Assembly: GCA_030762175.1 (NCBI GenBank)
Contig: CM060846.1
Location: 304,392,512 to 304,456,511 of the forward strand
Origin: Metallyticus violacea
Lineage: Eukaryota > Arthropoda > Insecta > Mantodea > Metallyticidae
Direction of reading: 5' to 3'
Length of the DNA stretch: 64,000 nucleotides
The notes beneath the pieces are model-generated. The model was not told where the DNA came from and did no database searches. It saw nothing but the letters and a program-made list of their open reading frames with translations. The first letter of the stretch is position 1; each line of letters starts with the position of its first letter. Position numbers and translations under genes: made by a program. Shown in pieces: positions 11,889 to 22,696 of this stretch.

Positions 11889-12033
11889 TGCCAGGCAATT
11901 GTAGTCGGACTGATGTCTGCAGTAGCTGCAGTCATCTTAGAAGCTGTTCTTTGGCAGGAGTTCAATCTTAGCCATTCTCTTCTGCTCTGTTCCTGTAGTA
12001 TTATTACTTCATCTATTGCCAGTCTTGTTTTAG
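11889..12033 (+). CDS. SLC41A: SLC41-type magnesium transporter, second visible exon
   Basis: Forty-eight codons plus one base. They read CQAIVVGLMSAVAAVILEAV, then LWQEFNLSHS, then a hydrophobic stretch ending SSIASLVL. This matches the membrane helices that follow the [13 protein letters not shown] signature in SLC41 proteins. The acceptor is TTTCAG at 11883-11888, and the donor GTAATA starts at 12034. It joins the previous exon in phase 0 (LVQ then CQA) and the next in phase 1. The intron before it is about 10.5 kb and full of transposons; the one after is only 244 bp. Confidence 0.9.
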
Positions 12034-12277
12034 GTAATACATATAAAAATGCACATTCATTTAATGCTTAAATAAATAGGTAATTTTACAACTATAAGTT
12101 CTTATAATGGTGAGGAACTACAAAATTAATACACTGTTCATATTTTTATATTAAAATGACAAAAAATGATTTTTTATATATTAATGATTTATATAATTTG
12201 TGATACACTAATATAGAAGTTCATTAAAGTGAAATGAACATTAATTAAATTATTAATACATTTAAATTTTCTTTCAG

Positions 12278-12424
12278 GTCTTATAACAGCTGCAGTTATA
12301 GTGTTATCACGTTGCTTTAAAATAAATCCAGATAATGTAGCAACTCCTATAGCAGCAAGTTTAGGGGATATTACATCATTAGCTTTGTTATCATGGGTTG
12401 CACAGTTACTTTATGAGGCAATTG
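12278..12424 (+). CDS. SLC41A: SLC41-type magnesium transporter, third visible exon
   Basis: Forty-nine codons, phase 1 on both sides. After the split Gly it reads LITAAVIVLSRCFK and then INPDNVATPIAASLGDIT, the family's pore-helix signature (N-P-D-N and the A-A-S-L-G-D block), then SLALLSWVAQLLYEAI. In bacterial MgtE the equivalent Asp and Asn residues line the Mg2+ path, so the signature is intact here. The acceptor is CTTTCAG ending at 12277 and the donor is GTAAGT at 12425. The exon is AT-rich in its third positions, like the surrounding DNA. Confidence 0.92.
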
Positions 12425-14170
12425 GTAAGTAAATATATTTTTCATTTCAGATAATTAGTTAATATGAATATTAGAAAGAAATTCATAGGATGTATTTTCT
12501 TGATCCTCATTATTTTAAAGTTGAAATCATATACTGGCTTTGCTTTTAATGTCTAGCAATTTAATTTTGTTTAGAATCCATGCCTATAGTATCAAAAAAG
12601 GAGAAGATTCTGCAACTATTATACAATATATATTGCCAATATAAATATATATAAATTGGCAACATCTTCACTTTAGCAAAATATATATTATGTCTTTATT
12701 ACACAACAATTTTAACATTAAATCCTCCTATAAGTGCAAAATTTTGGTAAAATCTATGTTATTTTTCTTAGTAGACTTTCAAACTGTTTCTTGTAATTTT
12801 CTTTAAATATTCCATTTTTATATCAATTAACTCTTCTAAAAAGGGAACCTTTTGGTTTGCATCTTACTGGCACTGGTAGCTCTCTTTGAATATTTTGCAG
12901 AACCTATTTCCATGTTCAGGAGTCATACATAGTATTTTTGCCCATTTTTAAATTTTGTCTAACTTTTGTAAATCTTCATGTTCTTTTTATCTCTACCACT
13001 GCCATTTTCATAATTAGGAAACTCAGCTTGTTTGTTAATGTTCATGCATTATATCAAAATATTTATGCATTTTATCTATATTTCATACTTTATCAAAATC
13101 ATGAATATCAAGTACAGTTTGCAAACAATAATGAAAGTGTCTGTCAATCAGATTTCTGTTTACTCCTGATTTAAGTATAATACTTAAAACATTTGCTCTA
13201 TTTCTTCTCTAATTCACTGTCATATACAGGTGATGCAGCTTCTTGTGTCTTTATAACCAATCTGCTAATCATGAGCTCACTATGGTGGTTCAAACACATT
13301 CATATTAATCTGTCAACCCAGTAAAGTACTGAATTTAGAATTGGACATTATACCTATAATATCTAAGAATAATATCAATTATTACATTTGCTGAAATTGT
13401 TGAAGATTGAAGTAAAAAAATAATCATCTCAATTTGAAAGAAAAGAAAAACCATGCATACTTCTAAAATTTATTTTTTTATAATGAATCTATAGGTAGCA
13501 CACATGCAATATTGTAGTGTAAGTAAACAATTTTCTTCCTATATATTTATTTAGTTTAAAGTATTTGTTTTCTTGTATTATTGTTTAGTTGCTGACAGCA
13601 TCATTTGTTTATTTTGCACTGCTACTTACTTCTTAAATGATTGATATTTTCTAAATTATTACAGAATATACATGTATGTACATATTTAATTTGTAATAAA
13701 GTTAGCATTATAGTATCCTCTTAACATTTCAAAAAACGATGTTAGTATGAATTCAATATATTCTCTGTAGCATTATAATAATGAACTCTGAGAGAGTTCT
13801 CGAAATTAATGTCCTAAACTTAATTGCTTGTTTGTGAAAATTAAAAATGAAAATTTTATTCTTAGAAAAGCTCAATATGTACAGCATGTAGTATGTGTTT
13901 CTTACAGTTGAATACACTAATTATTTTATAAAACAAGGAAAGTTGCTATTAGTCAGTCATTAGAAAGGTAAAATGTTGCATGAAACAAGTAAACTGCACT
14001 TTCAACCTTAGAAAATCAAATAGTTTTTAAAACATGAAACTCAGTTTGTGATGATTATTTCAGAATATTCAAGAGATGCATTACTTATTAATTTTCTGCA
14101 AATTCTGCTTCTTTTTTTAAAAATTATTATTATTCTAATTGGAAACTTTTCCTTTTTCTGGTACATGAAG
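12425..14170. other. SLC41 intron with no recognised element
   Basis: A 1,746-bp AT-rich intron. No coding similarity or transposon signature was recognised on either strand. Confidence 0.5.
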
Positions 14171-14318
14171 ACAAATCATACTGGATTTCACCTATAATTA
14201 TTGGATGCTATATACTTGTGATACCATTCTGGGTGTGGATTGCCAAGAAGAATAAATACACAAAATCCGTCCTATATACTGGGTGGACACCAGTTATATT
14301 AGCAATGCTAATAAGCAC
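14171..14318 (+). CDS. SLC41A: SLC41-type magnesium transporter, fourth visible exon
   Basis: Encodes DKSYWISPIIIGCYILV then IPFWVWIAKKNKYTK, SVLYTGWTPVILAMLIST. The aligned order in SLC41 proteins is a hydrophobic helix, a short basic loop, then the conserved L-x-x-G-W-x-P-V-I-x-A-M that starts the second MgtE repeat. The acceptor is ATGAAG at 14165-14170, with a weaker pyrimidine tract than the other exons. The donor is GTAAGT at 14319. Phase is 1 at entry and 2 at exit: the last Thr codon is AC plus the G opening the next exon. Confidence 0.9.
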
Positions 14319-15060
14319 GTAAGTACAAACCATTCTTCAGAATTAGTTAAAATATAATTGTAATCATTTATATTTAAATACAAAAAATGATACCAAATCT
14401 GCACTGTCTTAAACTGAACTTGCATAGAAGCAGACTATTTTAAACATTAATATTTGGAAATATGTGTATCATATTATTTATTATAATAAAAATATACTTC
14501 ATAATGACAAATTTTGCATCAAAGGCTGACATTTTTTCAAAAACAAATTTTCTTGAAATCATTTTATGAATACAGAAAGATTATTACAAATAAAACAATA
14601 CATAAATGCAGGGGTGGGCATACTGAGCCAAATCCAAGTTATAATATACCTACAAAGCACAGCAATGAGGGATCACAGTACGTTATCAGTTAATGGCATT
14701 ACGTTATGATGACTCTGGAGCCCTCTCTGCCATTTAGAAATGAAGTGATGTGGGTTGCAAAATCCAGTATGATTTGGCATGACAATATCTGCATAAATGG
14801 AATTAAAATGTTACATTTTGGTTCTGATTTACAGCAGACAACCTTACCATTGCTATAATGTATACACTTTTCATGTATGTTATAGTGCATCTTAACAAAA
14901 TATGATAAAGGATAAAAAAGTTATCAGTTATAAAATTGCATGTGATCTATAAAATTTATCACTTTAAAGACTGAACCATGCAATACTGTTAATTGGTGAC
15001 TTATGTTACCTTAATGGCATTTACATGTATACGAGGAAAGTAATTAACTCTTTCCTCTTA
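14319..15060. other. SLC41 intron; one possible hAT-like terminus
   Basis: Mostly unrecognised. CAGGGGTGGGCATACTGAG at about 14610 looks like the terminal repeat of a hAT element, but no matching opposite end was seen. Confidence 0.3.
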
Positions 15061-15061
15061 C

Positions 15062-15315
15062 TACCATGGATGGCCGAGGTCGTTAAGGTGCAGGCTTGTG
15101 AGTGAGAGGTTTAGGGTTTGAATTCCATCAGAACCGTTCTCCCTGACTGAGGTTTTTCCAGGTTTTCCTCAGTCCTCATAAATGGCAAATGCCAGGGAAG
15201 TACCCTAAACTTAGGCCTGGAAATTTTCCTTTCTTAAAAAAAAATCCTTTCCCAATATATAATTTCATCTCATGTATCATTAGTGTCACTAATCCATCTA
15301 ATCCATCTTTCCCCT
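15062..15315 (+). mobile_element. tRNA-Ser/Leu-like SINE, family 1
   Basis: Head with A box TGGCCGAGGTCGTTAAGG and a decayed B box (GGTTTGAATTCC). Its body is shared with the other copies: CTCCCTGACTGAGG, TTTTCCTCAGTCCTCATAA, GGCAAATGCCAGGG and TAAACTTAGGCCTGGAA. It also shares the CCTTTCCCAAT..ATTTCATCTCATGTATCAT segment. The long variable-arm layout of the head suggests a class II (Ser/Leu) tRNA origin. The 3' end is unclear. Confidence 0.8.
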
Positions 15316-16254
15316 TCAGAATGCATGCACTGTTGTAATTTATTCTGGAATAGCTAAATGATTATCTGCATTTATAATTAAAATAAAAAAAATGAATAAA
15401 ACACTTTTAAATTCTGATAATAAATAAAATAATATCATTAATTTTGAAACAATAACAAATAGTTAAATTTGGCTGTATACCTTTTTTATAGTTAAAATAA
15501 ACTAATATCAATATTTTATACAACAAATATGAAAATCCTTAAATTATATATAATGTATTGTTTTAAGTAAATATTCCTGGCTCCACTACTCAGTTTATAT
15601 AATAATGAGCACTTGCAGTTTGCTTGGTGCTTGAAACATAGTGAGCAACGATTTCTAATAACTGCTTCACTAAGTTCCTTTCTGGAAATTACAGTAATAG
15701 AATGTTAATACAATTAAAAACAAAGATACTATATGTAAATATGTAAAAAGTACTTTATTTAAATATATTTATGTTCCCCTCACTGAAGTTTGGCATGTGA
15801 TGAACACATTGAAAGCTGCATTCTGTTCATTTTTTTCTGGATTGTTGAGCAAAAATTAAATAATACCTACATTCTTTTTTTAAACTTGTATGCCAATTTT
15901 GGGGTCATGGGTTTGATTTCCAGCATTCCTGAGGAATTTTATCATAATGCACGTGTCTTTGATGGGATAAACACAGCTCTATGAGGACACTGAGATGCTA
16001 CATGACCCAAAAAGTAGTAAATCTAGTTTGGAGAGACAAGGTTATGGCTATCTGAAGAGCCATTTTGCTGATTAAGTAACCCATCATTATAAAACAACTT
16101 ATCTATTACATAAAAATATATTTATTTATTAAACAAACTTGTCTAGTGCCCTTGAAAATGAACATCAGCTGTTCAAAATATTGTGCAATTTCTGTGACTG
16201 TTTCACTATTTTATTTATTTATACTTCTCTAGTTCTTATCATTTTGTATACATA
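15316..16254. other. SLC41 intron with no recognised element
   Basis: AT-rich. A possible B-box-like GGGTTTGATTTCC near 15908 is not enough to call a SINE. Confidence 0.35.
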
Positions 16255-18093
16255 TGGGTGTCTGAAAATTAGGCCAGCAATTTTTTTGATAAGTTAGACA
16301 ACATTATTTAAAGCATGTTTTGTTAAGGAAACCATGGACTGTGATATTTTGTTTCTGTACAACAAGGTGCTATATCATTAAAGCTTCCCCATAGTTTGTT
16401 TACTTCTTCAGCTCAGTCAGCAAGCAAACTCATGCTTGCATTAAGTTTGTTTACTTGAACTCTGTATCATGCTGCCTCATTTGTTCACTCCCTAAGCTCA
16501 GTGTCTTACATACTTCCAGACAGTGTAGTGACATATTTGTTCTTATTATCTGTCTACCATTGGGTAGAAACTCAGTTTATTCACTTCTACAATACAGACA
16601 TGGAACATTATCAACAATGAGTTGGCAGACATGCATTTGTCATACGGAGCTCTTACTGTTTTAGTCATGCCACTCAGAGGCTTTATGGAGACAATTTCCA
16701 AACTGATGAGTTCCACTTCGCATATTGATCTCAGACTATGTAAACTTGGTGCATTAGATAGACAAGCAGAAAGTCTAGGATTACGGTGATCTGAATGAAC
16801 TCCTGTGGCTGAGGAAGCAGTAATAAGGTGTGTAGGGGACAATCCTATGAGTATTTGTAGCTCGGCAATTGATCTTATGTTGCTCCATGGTCAATAGAAT
16901 TCTGCAGGAACAGCTGTTGCAAATGTTTCATTTTCAAAAGGTTCATGCTACTATGCCAAATGACTACTCATTGTAATGGCAATTTTGTGCATGGTATTTG
17001 CACCAAACTGAGCAGTGATAAGTCCTTTCAACACACATGATGTTCATGAATGAAGCATGCTTCACACTTGAATTTTTTAATTCTTACAATTCACTATGTT
17101 TGGGTCTTTGAAAACTTCCATGCCACATTTGTGTGGTCACATCAGTTTAGATTTAATGTGAATGTGTGAGCAGGGGCTATAATGAATTTCTGATAGGACA
17201 ACATATTTTCCCCCAAAGACTCAGCACAACAATTACCTGGTGTTTTTTTTTATTATTTTTTTTAGAGAAGTTCTGCCTCAGTAACTGGAAATGGTTCCTG
17301 CTAATATCAGATGTATGTGTGATTTCAACATGATGGGGTATCAGTTCACTTTGGCAATGAAGTACATCTTCATCTGATAGCTGCACATGGCAATCACTGG
17401 ATAGGTCAGGGTGGGCTCATTGCTTTAATCCTCTTGATTTCTATTTATGGGGACACATGAAGTCCCTGGTTTAAGAAACTATTGTTGATTCCATAGAAGA
17501 TATTGTAGCATGCATAGCAGGCACATCTTATGAAATCAGAAACATGTCTGTTGTCTTTGAGAGAGTTAGACAGAGTATGACACATCGATGTGTGCTTTGT
17601 CAGAATAGTGGTGTGCTCCAGCATATGCTTTGAGATGAGAATGATGCACCTATTTGTTTCAGAATGTTAATTTAACACTTCTTTAAGATCTATAAACAAT
17701 GTAATACAGTTTTTTTCACACTAACTCCATTCACTTACATATGGAGTTAGTGTGAAAAAAACTGTATTACATTGTTTATAGATATACCACTCCACTGTCA
17801 ACAGCTTCGTAAGTACACTTAATTGACTTCATTAAGAGTTTATCAATTACATTTTGTTTTGTTACTGTTATGCATTTTTGGGTCAAATGAATACTGTATT
17901 AATTATTATTTGCTTTATTTATTAATTTTCACATACTGGATTACCCCAACCTTTCCCTTTAAAATCATCCAAATAATGATTAACCTTATTACACAGAAAT
18001 GGAATGTCATAGCCCATGGACTTGATCAAAAGTGCTTTAAAAACAATAATCTATCTTATCCCAAAGTTTGTTTGTCTAATTTTGGGACACCCA
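16255..18093 (+). mobile_element. Complete but dead DDE transposon (Tc1/mariner/IS630 group) with TA target
   Basis: Terminal inverted repeats of 20 bp match at 17 positions (TGGGTGTCTGAAAATTAGGC at 16255-16274 and its complement at 18074-18093). Both are flanked by TA. Between them, on the + strand, lies a transposase like those seen in many insects, read across frames. Pieces recognised are EEAVIRCVGDNP; MPNDYS; NEACFT; NSYNSLC; FENFHATFVWSHQFRFNVNV; FQHDGVSVHFGN; NHWIGQGG; and NPLDFYLWGHMKSLV followed by VFERVRQSMTHRC. D/E positions of the catalytic core are partly present (NEACFT, FQHDG, PLDF), but stops and shifts are many. A palindromic insertion lies at 17688-17824. Confidence 0.8.
17688..17824. 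mobile_element. Palindromic insertion with perfect 43-bp arms
   Basis: Arms 17688-17730 and 17741-17783 are exact inverted copies around the 10-nt loop TCACTTACAT. A one-sided tail follows at 17784-17824. Flanking 12-mers CACTTCTTTAAG (17676-17687) and GACTTCATTAAG (17825-17836) match at 10 of 12 positions and fit a target-site duplication. The TCACTTAC core is shared with the PLE-derived palindromes. Confidence 0.7.
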
Positions 18094-18879
18094 TATAGAT
18101 AAAAAATTTAAAAAAAAAAATTGAACAGTCTGAAACTTACTCTAATCACTACCATAAGACTTTATAAGAAGTTCGGAAATATCCTTTATCTTTCAGCATT
18201 TGATTATGACATGGTACTTCACAATTTTTTGGGGTCATATAATCAGCAAGTTCTTAGGTCCTTAAATTACACTTTTGTTTTTTGTTTTTTTGGCTTACAA
18301 AATCAATGTTGTAATTTTTACTTAGTTATTTCCAGAATTAAGATTTCTTAACTTTCAAATTCTTCATACTGTTGTTATAGAGAAGCCAATTTTGTAATGT
18401 TCAAATTTGCAGGCAGATACATATTTTGATCTATTTTGAATAGTATCCTGTGATTACCTTAACTATATCTTCTCAATAAATATATGAACTGCAATACATA
18501 TTTAGGCAATAGAGTGAATTCCCTTATATCCTCCCCCACATTCAAAATGATGCTTTGTTTCTTATCTTTTTCAAATATGTACAACCATGAAATTATTGTG
18601 GCATACAGACACCATATTACCATCCCTCATACTTGTAGGTATGACATTTGACATTTTTATATCATTTCTCGATCTTTGCGTAACAATAGGGAGAATAGAA
18701 ATCTGTATTATAATGAAGCACTTTATGAACTAGTAAACATTGTAGAATGAATATATTTTATATCAAGTAAAGAAAGAGATTCACACTGAAATGTCTTTGA
18801 ATTGTGACCATATTTTGGGATAATGAATAGCTTTGAGGAAAAATACCTACACAAGTAATAAAAAACAATTACAAAAAAT
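18094..18879. other. SLC41 intron with no recognised element
   Basis: Both strands appear non-coding. Confidence 0.4.
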
Positions 18880-19074
18880 TAATTTAAGAACTTTTGAAAA
18901 ATAAGACATTTTTAAAATTTTCTGTTGGAACTCACACAATAAAGCTTGTTAAATGTAAATTATAATTAATTTATCATCTAACACACTCTTATGCTTCACT
19001 TACTTTTAAATATTGTGGAAAGTAAGTGAAGCATAAGAGTGTGTTAGACGACAAATTAATTATAATTTACATAA
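18880..19074 (-). mobile_element. Palindromic PLE-derived insertion
   Basis: Arms 18955-19003 and 19022-19070 (49 bp, two mismatches) meet around an 18-nt loop. They carry ACACTCTTATGCTTCACTTA and its complement. The tail (18880-18954, at the left) is the reverse complement of the tail of the 33.3-kb copy and includes GTTGGAACTCACACAATAAA. Flanking ATTACAAAAAAT (18868-18879) and ATTAAAAAAAAA (19075-19086) are compatible with a duplication, but the sequence is low in complexity. Confidence 0.75.
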
Positions 19075-19086
19075 ATTAAAAAAAAA

Positions 19087-20178
19087 TATTTTCAACAGTG
19101 AACTCAAAACCTAAACAATTGATAGTATGCATACACCGTTGTAAATGTAGTAACTTGTACAATGAAATAATATAGGGTTAAATATCTGATTATTTTGCAT
19201 TTTTAATTTATTTATTTTCCATTTGTTTTCATTTTGTTTCTTCTTTCTTCTTCTTTTAGACTCTATTTTTTAACATAATTATCAAGAGAGTCCAATGTAA
19301 CATATTCACTAACTTAATATACCAAACTTTATAGTTTAGGAAACATGGTTATTTCCATTATTCATATGATCAACAACATGTGCATGGATTGGTTGTAATG
19401 GAGATAGTGGAAATTATTTACAAGAATGCAACACTAGGCAATAGAGATAGTGTACATTTAGAATAATGCTAAGTTTCTTTGTCCATTTTTCACAGGGTAG
19501 AATGGGTATAAAAATTAAGGATTAATACCATTCAATTGCCATTAAAAAGTACACAAACTTGAACTTATAACTAACTTTTTATCAAAATTGATGACAGAGG
19601 AGTTTGAAAATAAACAACTTGCACTTTGGAATTAGTATTTTGGAGTTTTATAAACCTTCCAGGTTACAAATTGTAGAACAACTTAATTCACTGCTGCCAT
19701 AACATTGCTTGTACATTAAATCTACTGAGTATATTTAACATACGAGTATCATGAATGATATAAAGGTGCATGCTTTAATGCATTTGTTTATAAAAGATAC
19801 TACTTTGGTCTCCATAAGAATTTATTTTATGCTACAGTACATAACTTTAGCATAAATGAGCGGGTGTATCACTTAACCTGTTTTTTAACTGAATTTATCA
19901 TGGTTTATTCTAACAAAGCTCTCTAGCTAAGAGAGAATTAGTAAAGTATAGTAACTTTCTTTTAATATGCACATTTTAGGTACTCCAGTGGGTGATATGG
20001 TTCATCCTGTGGATTGATAGCTAGGTAAACTTGCATTTTATAGTATGATGCCTAAATTCAGGTACCCATTACTTATCTGTCAAATTTGTGTAATTGGTTG
20101 TTGTTGTTCTACACTTCTTTCTAGATTTTCATATTGTTTCCCTCAATCTCTATAACTGTTTCTGATATGTTTTTCATC
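19087..20178. other. SLC41 intron with no recognised element
   Basis: AT-rich; nothing was recognised on either strand. Confidence 0.4.
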
Positions 20179-20190
20179 ATTGTTGATAAA

Positions 20191-20456
20191 ATTGATATTA
20201 TTGTATGATTTAGTTGAACTACACACACTTAATGTTTCACTTACTTGTCATAATATATAGAACCAGTTTCAAGAACATTTCGTTCGCATCAACTGTTGAA
20301 TTTTAGCCTTGGTGATGATGTAAACAAAATGTTCTTGAAAATGGTTCTATATATTATGACAAGTAAATGAAGCATTAAGAGTGTGTAGTTCAACTAAATC
20401 ATATAATAATTCAATTATATGATTGGCTTCACCGTGCAAGTTCCAATTTACATTTT
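20191..20456 (+). mobile_element. Palindromic PLE-derived insertion, 266 bp
   Basis: Near-palindromic arms of about 85-90 bp (20191-20280 and 20326-20416) surround a 45-nt centre. Both arms carry TTTCACTTACTTG or its complement. Each arm plus centre yields a hammerhead-like motif pointing inward: TTGATG, GAAC/GTTC stem, TTGAAAC. A tail with GGCTTCACCGTGCAAGTTCC ends at 20456. Flanks ATTGTTGATAAA (20179-20190) and AATGTTGATAAA (20457-20468) are a 12-bp duplication with one mismatch. The palindrome starts exactly at the left one. Confidence 0.85.
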
Positions 20457-20468
20457 AATGTTGATAAA

Positions 20469-21305
20469 GTTTACCTACAGAATGCAATACAGCAAATGCA
20501 ATGTTTATAAGGAAAATCACCAAAATATAAGTCAATGTACACAAATCTGTATTGGTACAGCAAAATATACAAATTTATAAAATATTAAAAAGAAGTAAAT
20601 GTGTATGAAAGTCTAATAAGAAACAGAAAAATAGCATATCCAAGAATGTATATGAAACATACAATTAACGTGGAACATATACAATTTTGTGTAACCTCTT
20701 TTTTCTTATTTTTATAAGTGCTTTAGGTAAAGAGCAGTTTGTTTTACTGACTACATGATTTGCATATGTTCTCAAACTGAAAATGTCTTGATTATGTGTG
20801 GATATGAATACAAAGCAATGCATTCCAGTGAGGGGATATTTGAATCCATGATCAGCAGTATAGAAGCTCAGCATGATAGCAGTTATGATGTAAATACACT
20901 TTGATAAAATAGAATGCTCTGTAGGCATGATCAAATGAACCAATGATGATGCAGTGGGACACCATGTGTGGAATTGGGTATAAAATGCCAGGATTGCATG
21001 ACTTCATGATCTGCAGGATCAGCTGAATCACCTAGTATATGTACATACTCAACACTCAAACTGGTAAATATGGATGAGTATTCATTAGAAATGGAATAAT
21101 ATGACAATAAAGAAATTAACATGAAAAGTATCATTATTCCAGATTAGGTACAACTTAATTTCTCTAAAAGGTAGCAATAATTGCCTGATGTGCACCAATA
21201 GGTAAGTACATATTTTGGTTACTTTTGCATCTTTTTTTTTTTTTTTATCACATGTTCACCTACCCATCTTTTGTTTATATTTCTTCGATTTTGAATGTAA
21301 TTTAT
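20469..21305. other. SLC41 intron with no recognised element
   Basis: No repeat or coding similarity was recognised. A T-run is present at 21232-21246. Confidence 0.35.
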
Positions 21306-21306
21306 A

Positions 21307-22160
21307 GCAGCAGTTCTCAAACTGTGGACAATAGATCCCTGGGGGTCAAGGCCCTCCCAGGGAATTCATGATGCATTAGAGTACTGTTAACTGAATTTAT
21401 TTTTAATGTATAGACACAAGCAATGTATTATGAGAAAACAAATTTATAATGTGTTTTTATTGAGGTAAAGTAAATTAGAATAAATTTGAAGAGGACTACT
21501 TGTTTCAAAGTGAGATTTCAAATATGTAAGCCAAAAACATGAACCAGGCAGAACACTCATATGTGGCATCATAGTTTCCCCGACAACGGCACGTATCTTT
21601 CGGCAACAAACTGTGTTAACTGGAACTCCCTCTCTGAGGCAGGCAAGCTCCAGATTTTCCCAGACTATCAAAGAAGGCCATAAAAGTATAGCTGCCTTTT
21701 TTGTGTGAAAAATTACTCTCTCCAATTATTTATCTACAAAGGAATTATAGAAACAATTTGGAAAATGTAGAATCATCAAATATCACCTATTAAGCCCAAT
21801 ATATCATAGCTTGTAAGTGAATTACAGCATCATTCTTCTCATTCAGGAATTATAATTAAGGAGTATTTGTGCAATCATATATTGTTAGTTATTATATATA
21901 TATATATATATATATGAATGTTTTATGCATTAAATACCCTTTGAATGTATTATTATAATTATTAGTGCTATTTTGTAAGGATACACTATGATAAAAAGGC
22001 AAATATTGAACAAAATGTGCATTTATTTATTTCTTTAAAGATTTTAAACCAGGGATGAACTTTAAAAATACATATAGAATGCAAATTTAGTATTCTAGAC
22101 TAAGAGTTAAAACTTGGGGATCTGTGACAGTGAAAGATCATTAAAGTGGGTCCACAATCT
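21307..22160 (+). mobile_element. Possible hAT-like relic
   Basis: CAGCAGTTCTCAAACTGTGG at about 21308-21327 is typical of hAT termini. At about 21770-21840, + strand frames give SPIYHSLVSELQHHSSH-like residues, resembling the C-terminus of SCAND3/ZBED-type hAT transposases (...MQHQPSH). The opposite terminus is weak. Boundaries are uncertain. Confidence 0.35.
21893..21916. repeat. (AT)n microsatellite
   Basis: About twelve AT units. Confidence 0.9.
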
Positions 22161-22418
22161 ATGGAAATTTTAGGACCTCGGATTCAAAGGTACTGAAAAA
22201 ATATTTATCTAAATACTGAATTAACTTTTTAAAGTCAAGCATCTCTAAAAATCAACATTGGTATTACTTATCCAATATATATTATTATCTTCTCAAGTAA
22301 ATCAGGTAACATTTCATCATATACAGAAAAGCCTTAATTAACATACACATTCACTTTTTAGGGACTTGGATTTGGTGACGTGATGCTGGGCTAACGGTTG
22401 AGCTCCATCTTGCTGCAG

Positions 22419-22624
22419 GTTTGGTGGCCTCATCTTGGACATCAAAATGGCCAACAATAAGGACATAGCAGTCTACCAACCAGTCATCAATGGTGTGGGT
22501 GGAAACCTCGTCTCTGTGCAGGCCAGCCGTCTCTCGACTCAGCTTCATAAGGAAAGTGAACTCGGGATACTGCCGCCTTCAGCTCGAATCTGTATTAGTC
22601 CTCTCAATGCCTTCATCTCAAAAA
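22419..22624 (+). CDS. SLC41A: SLC41-type magnesium transporter, fifth visible exon
   Basis: Completes the split Thr, then reads FGGLILDIKMANNKDIAVYQ, PVINGVGGNLVSVQASRLST, QLHKESELGILPPSAR and ICISPLNAFISK. G-G-L-I-L-D and P-V-I-N-G-x-G-G-N-L-V-x-V-Q-A-S-R are hallmarks of the second MgtE repeat. The A-S-R-L-S-T pair with the first visible exon shows the internal duplication of the family. The acceptor is CTGCAG ending at 22418, the donor GTGAGT at 22625, and the exit phase 1. The exon is visibly richer in G/C than exons three and four. The remaining helices (VPGHLIF.., ..YLTALGDLLG in relatives) were not found downstream. The visible protein therefore lacks its last third. Confidence 0.92.
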
Positions 22625-22696
22625 GTGAGTTGAAAATCCAGAAATAATATCATTTATACCTAATTTCCTATTTTATGATTATTTTAATTTAAAGTG

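Noticed and set aside
14610..15060. hAT element starting CAGGGGTGGGC
   Set aside because: Only one terminus was seen; no matching inverted end or transposase was found nearby.
15880..16010. Third SINE type around GGGTTTGATTTCC
   Set aside because: A lone B-box-like match; no A box in the right place and no second copy.
21444..21725. 93-residue minus-strand frame
   Set aside because: No recognisable domain; the plus strand gives a weak hAT-like reading, so it is probably a shadow.
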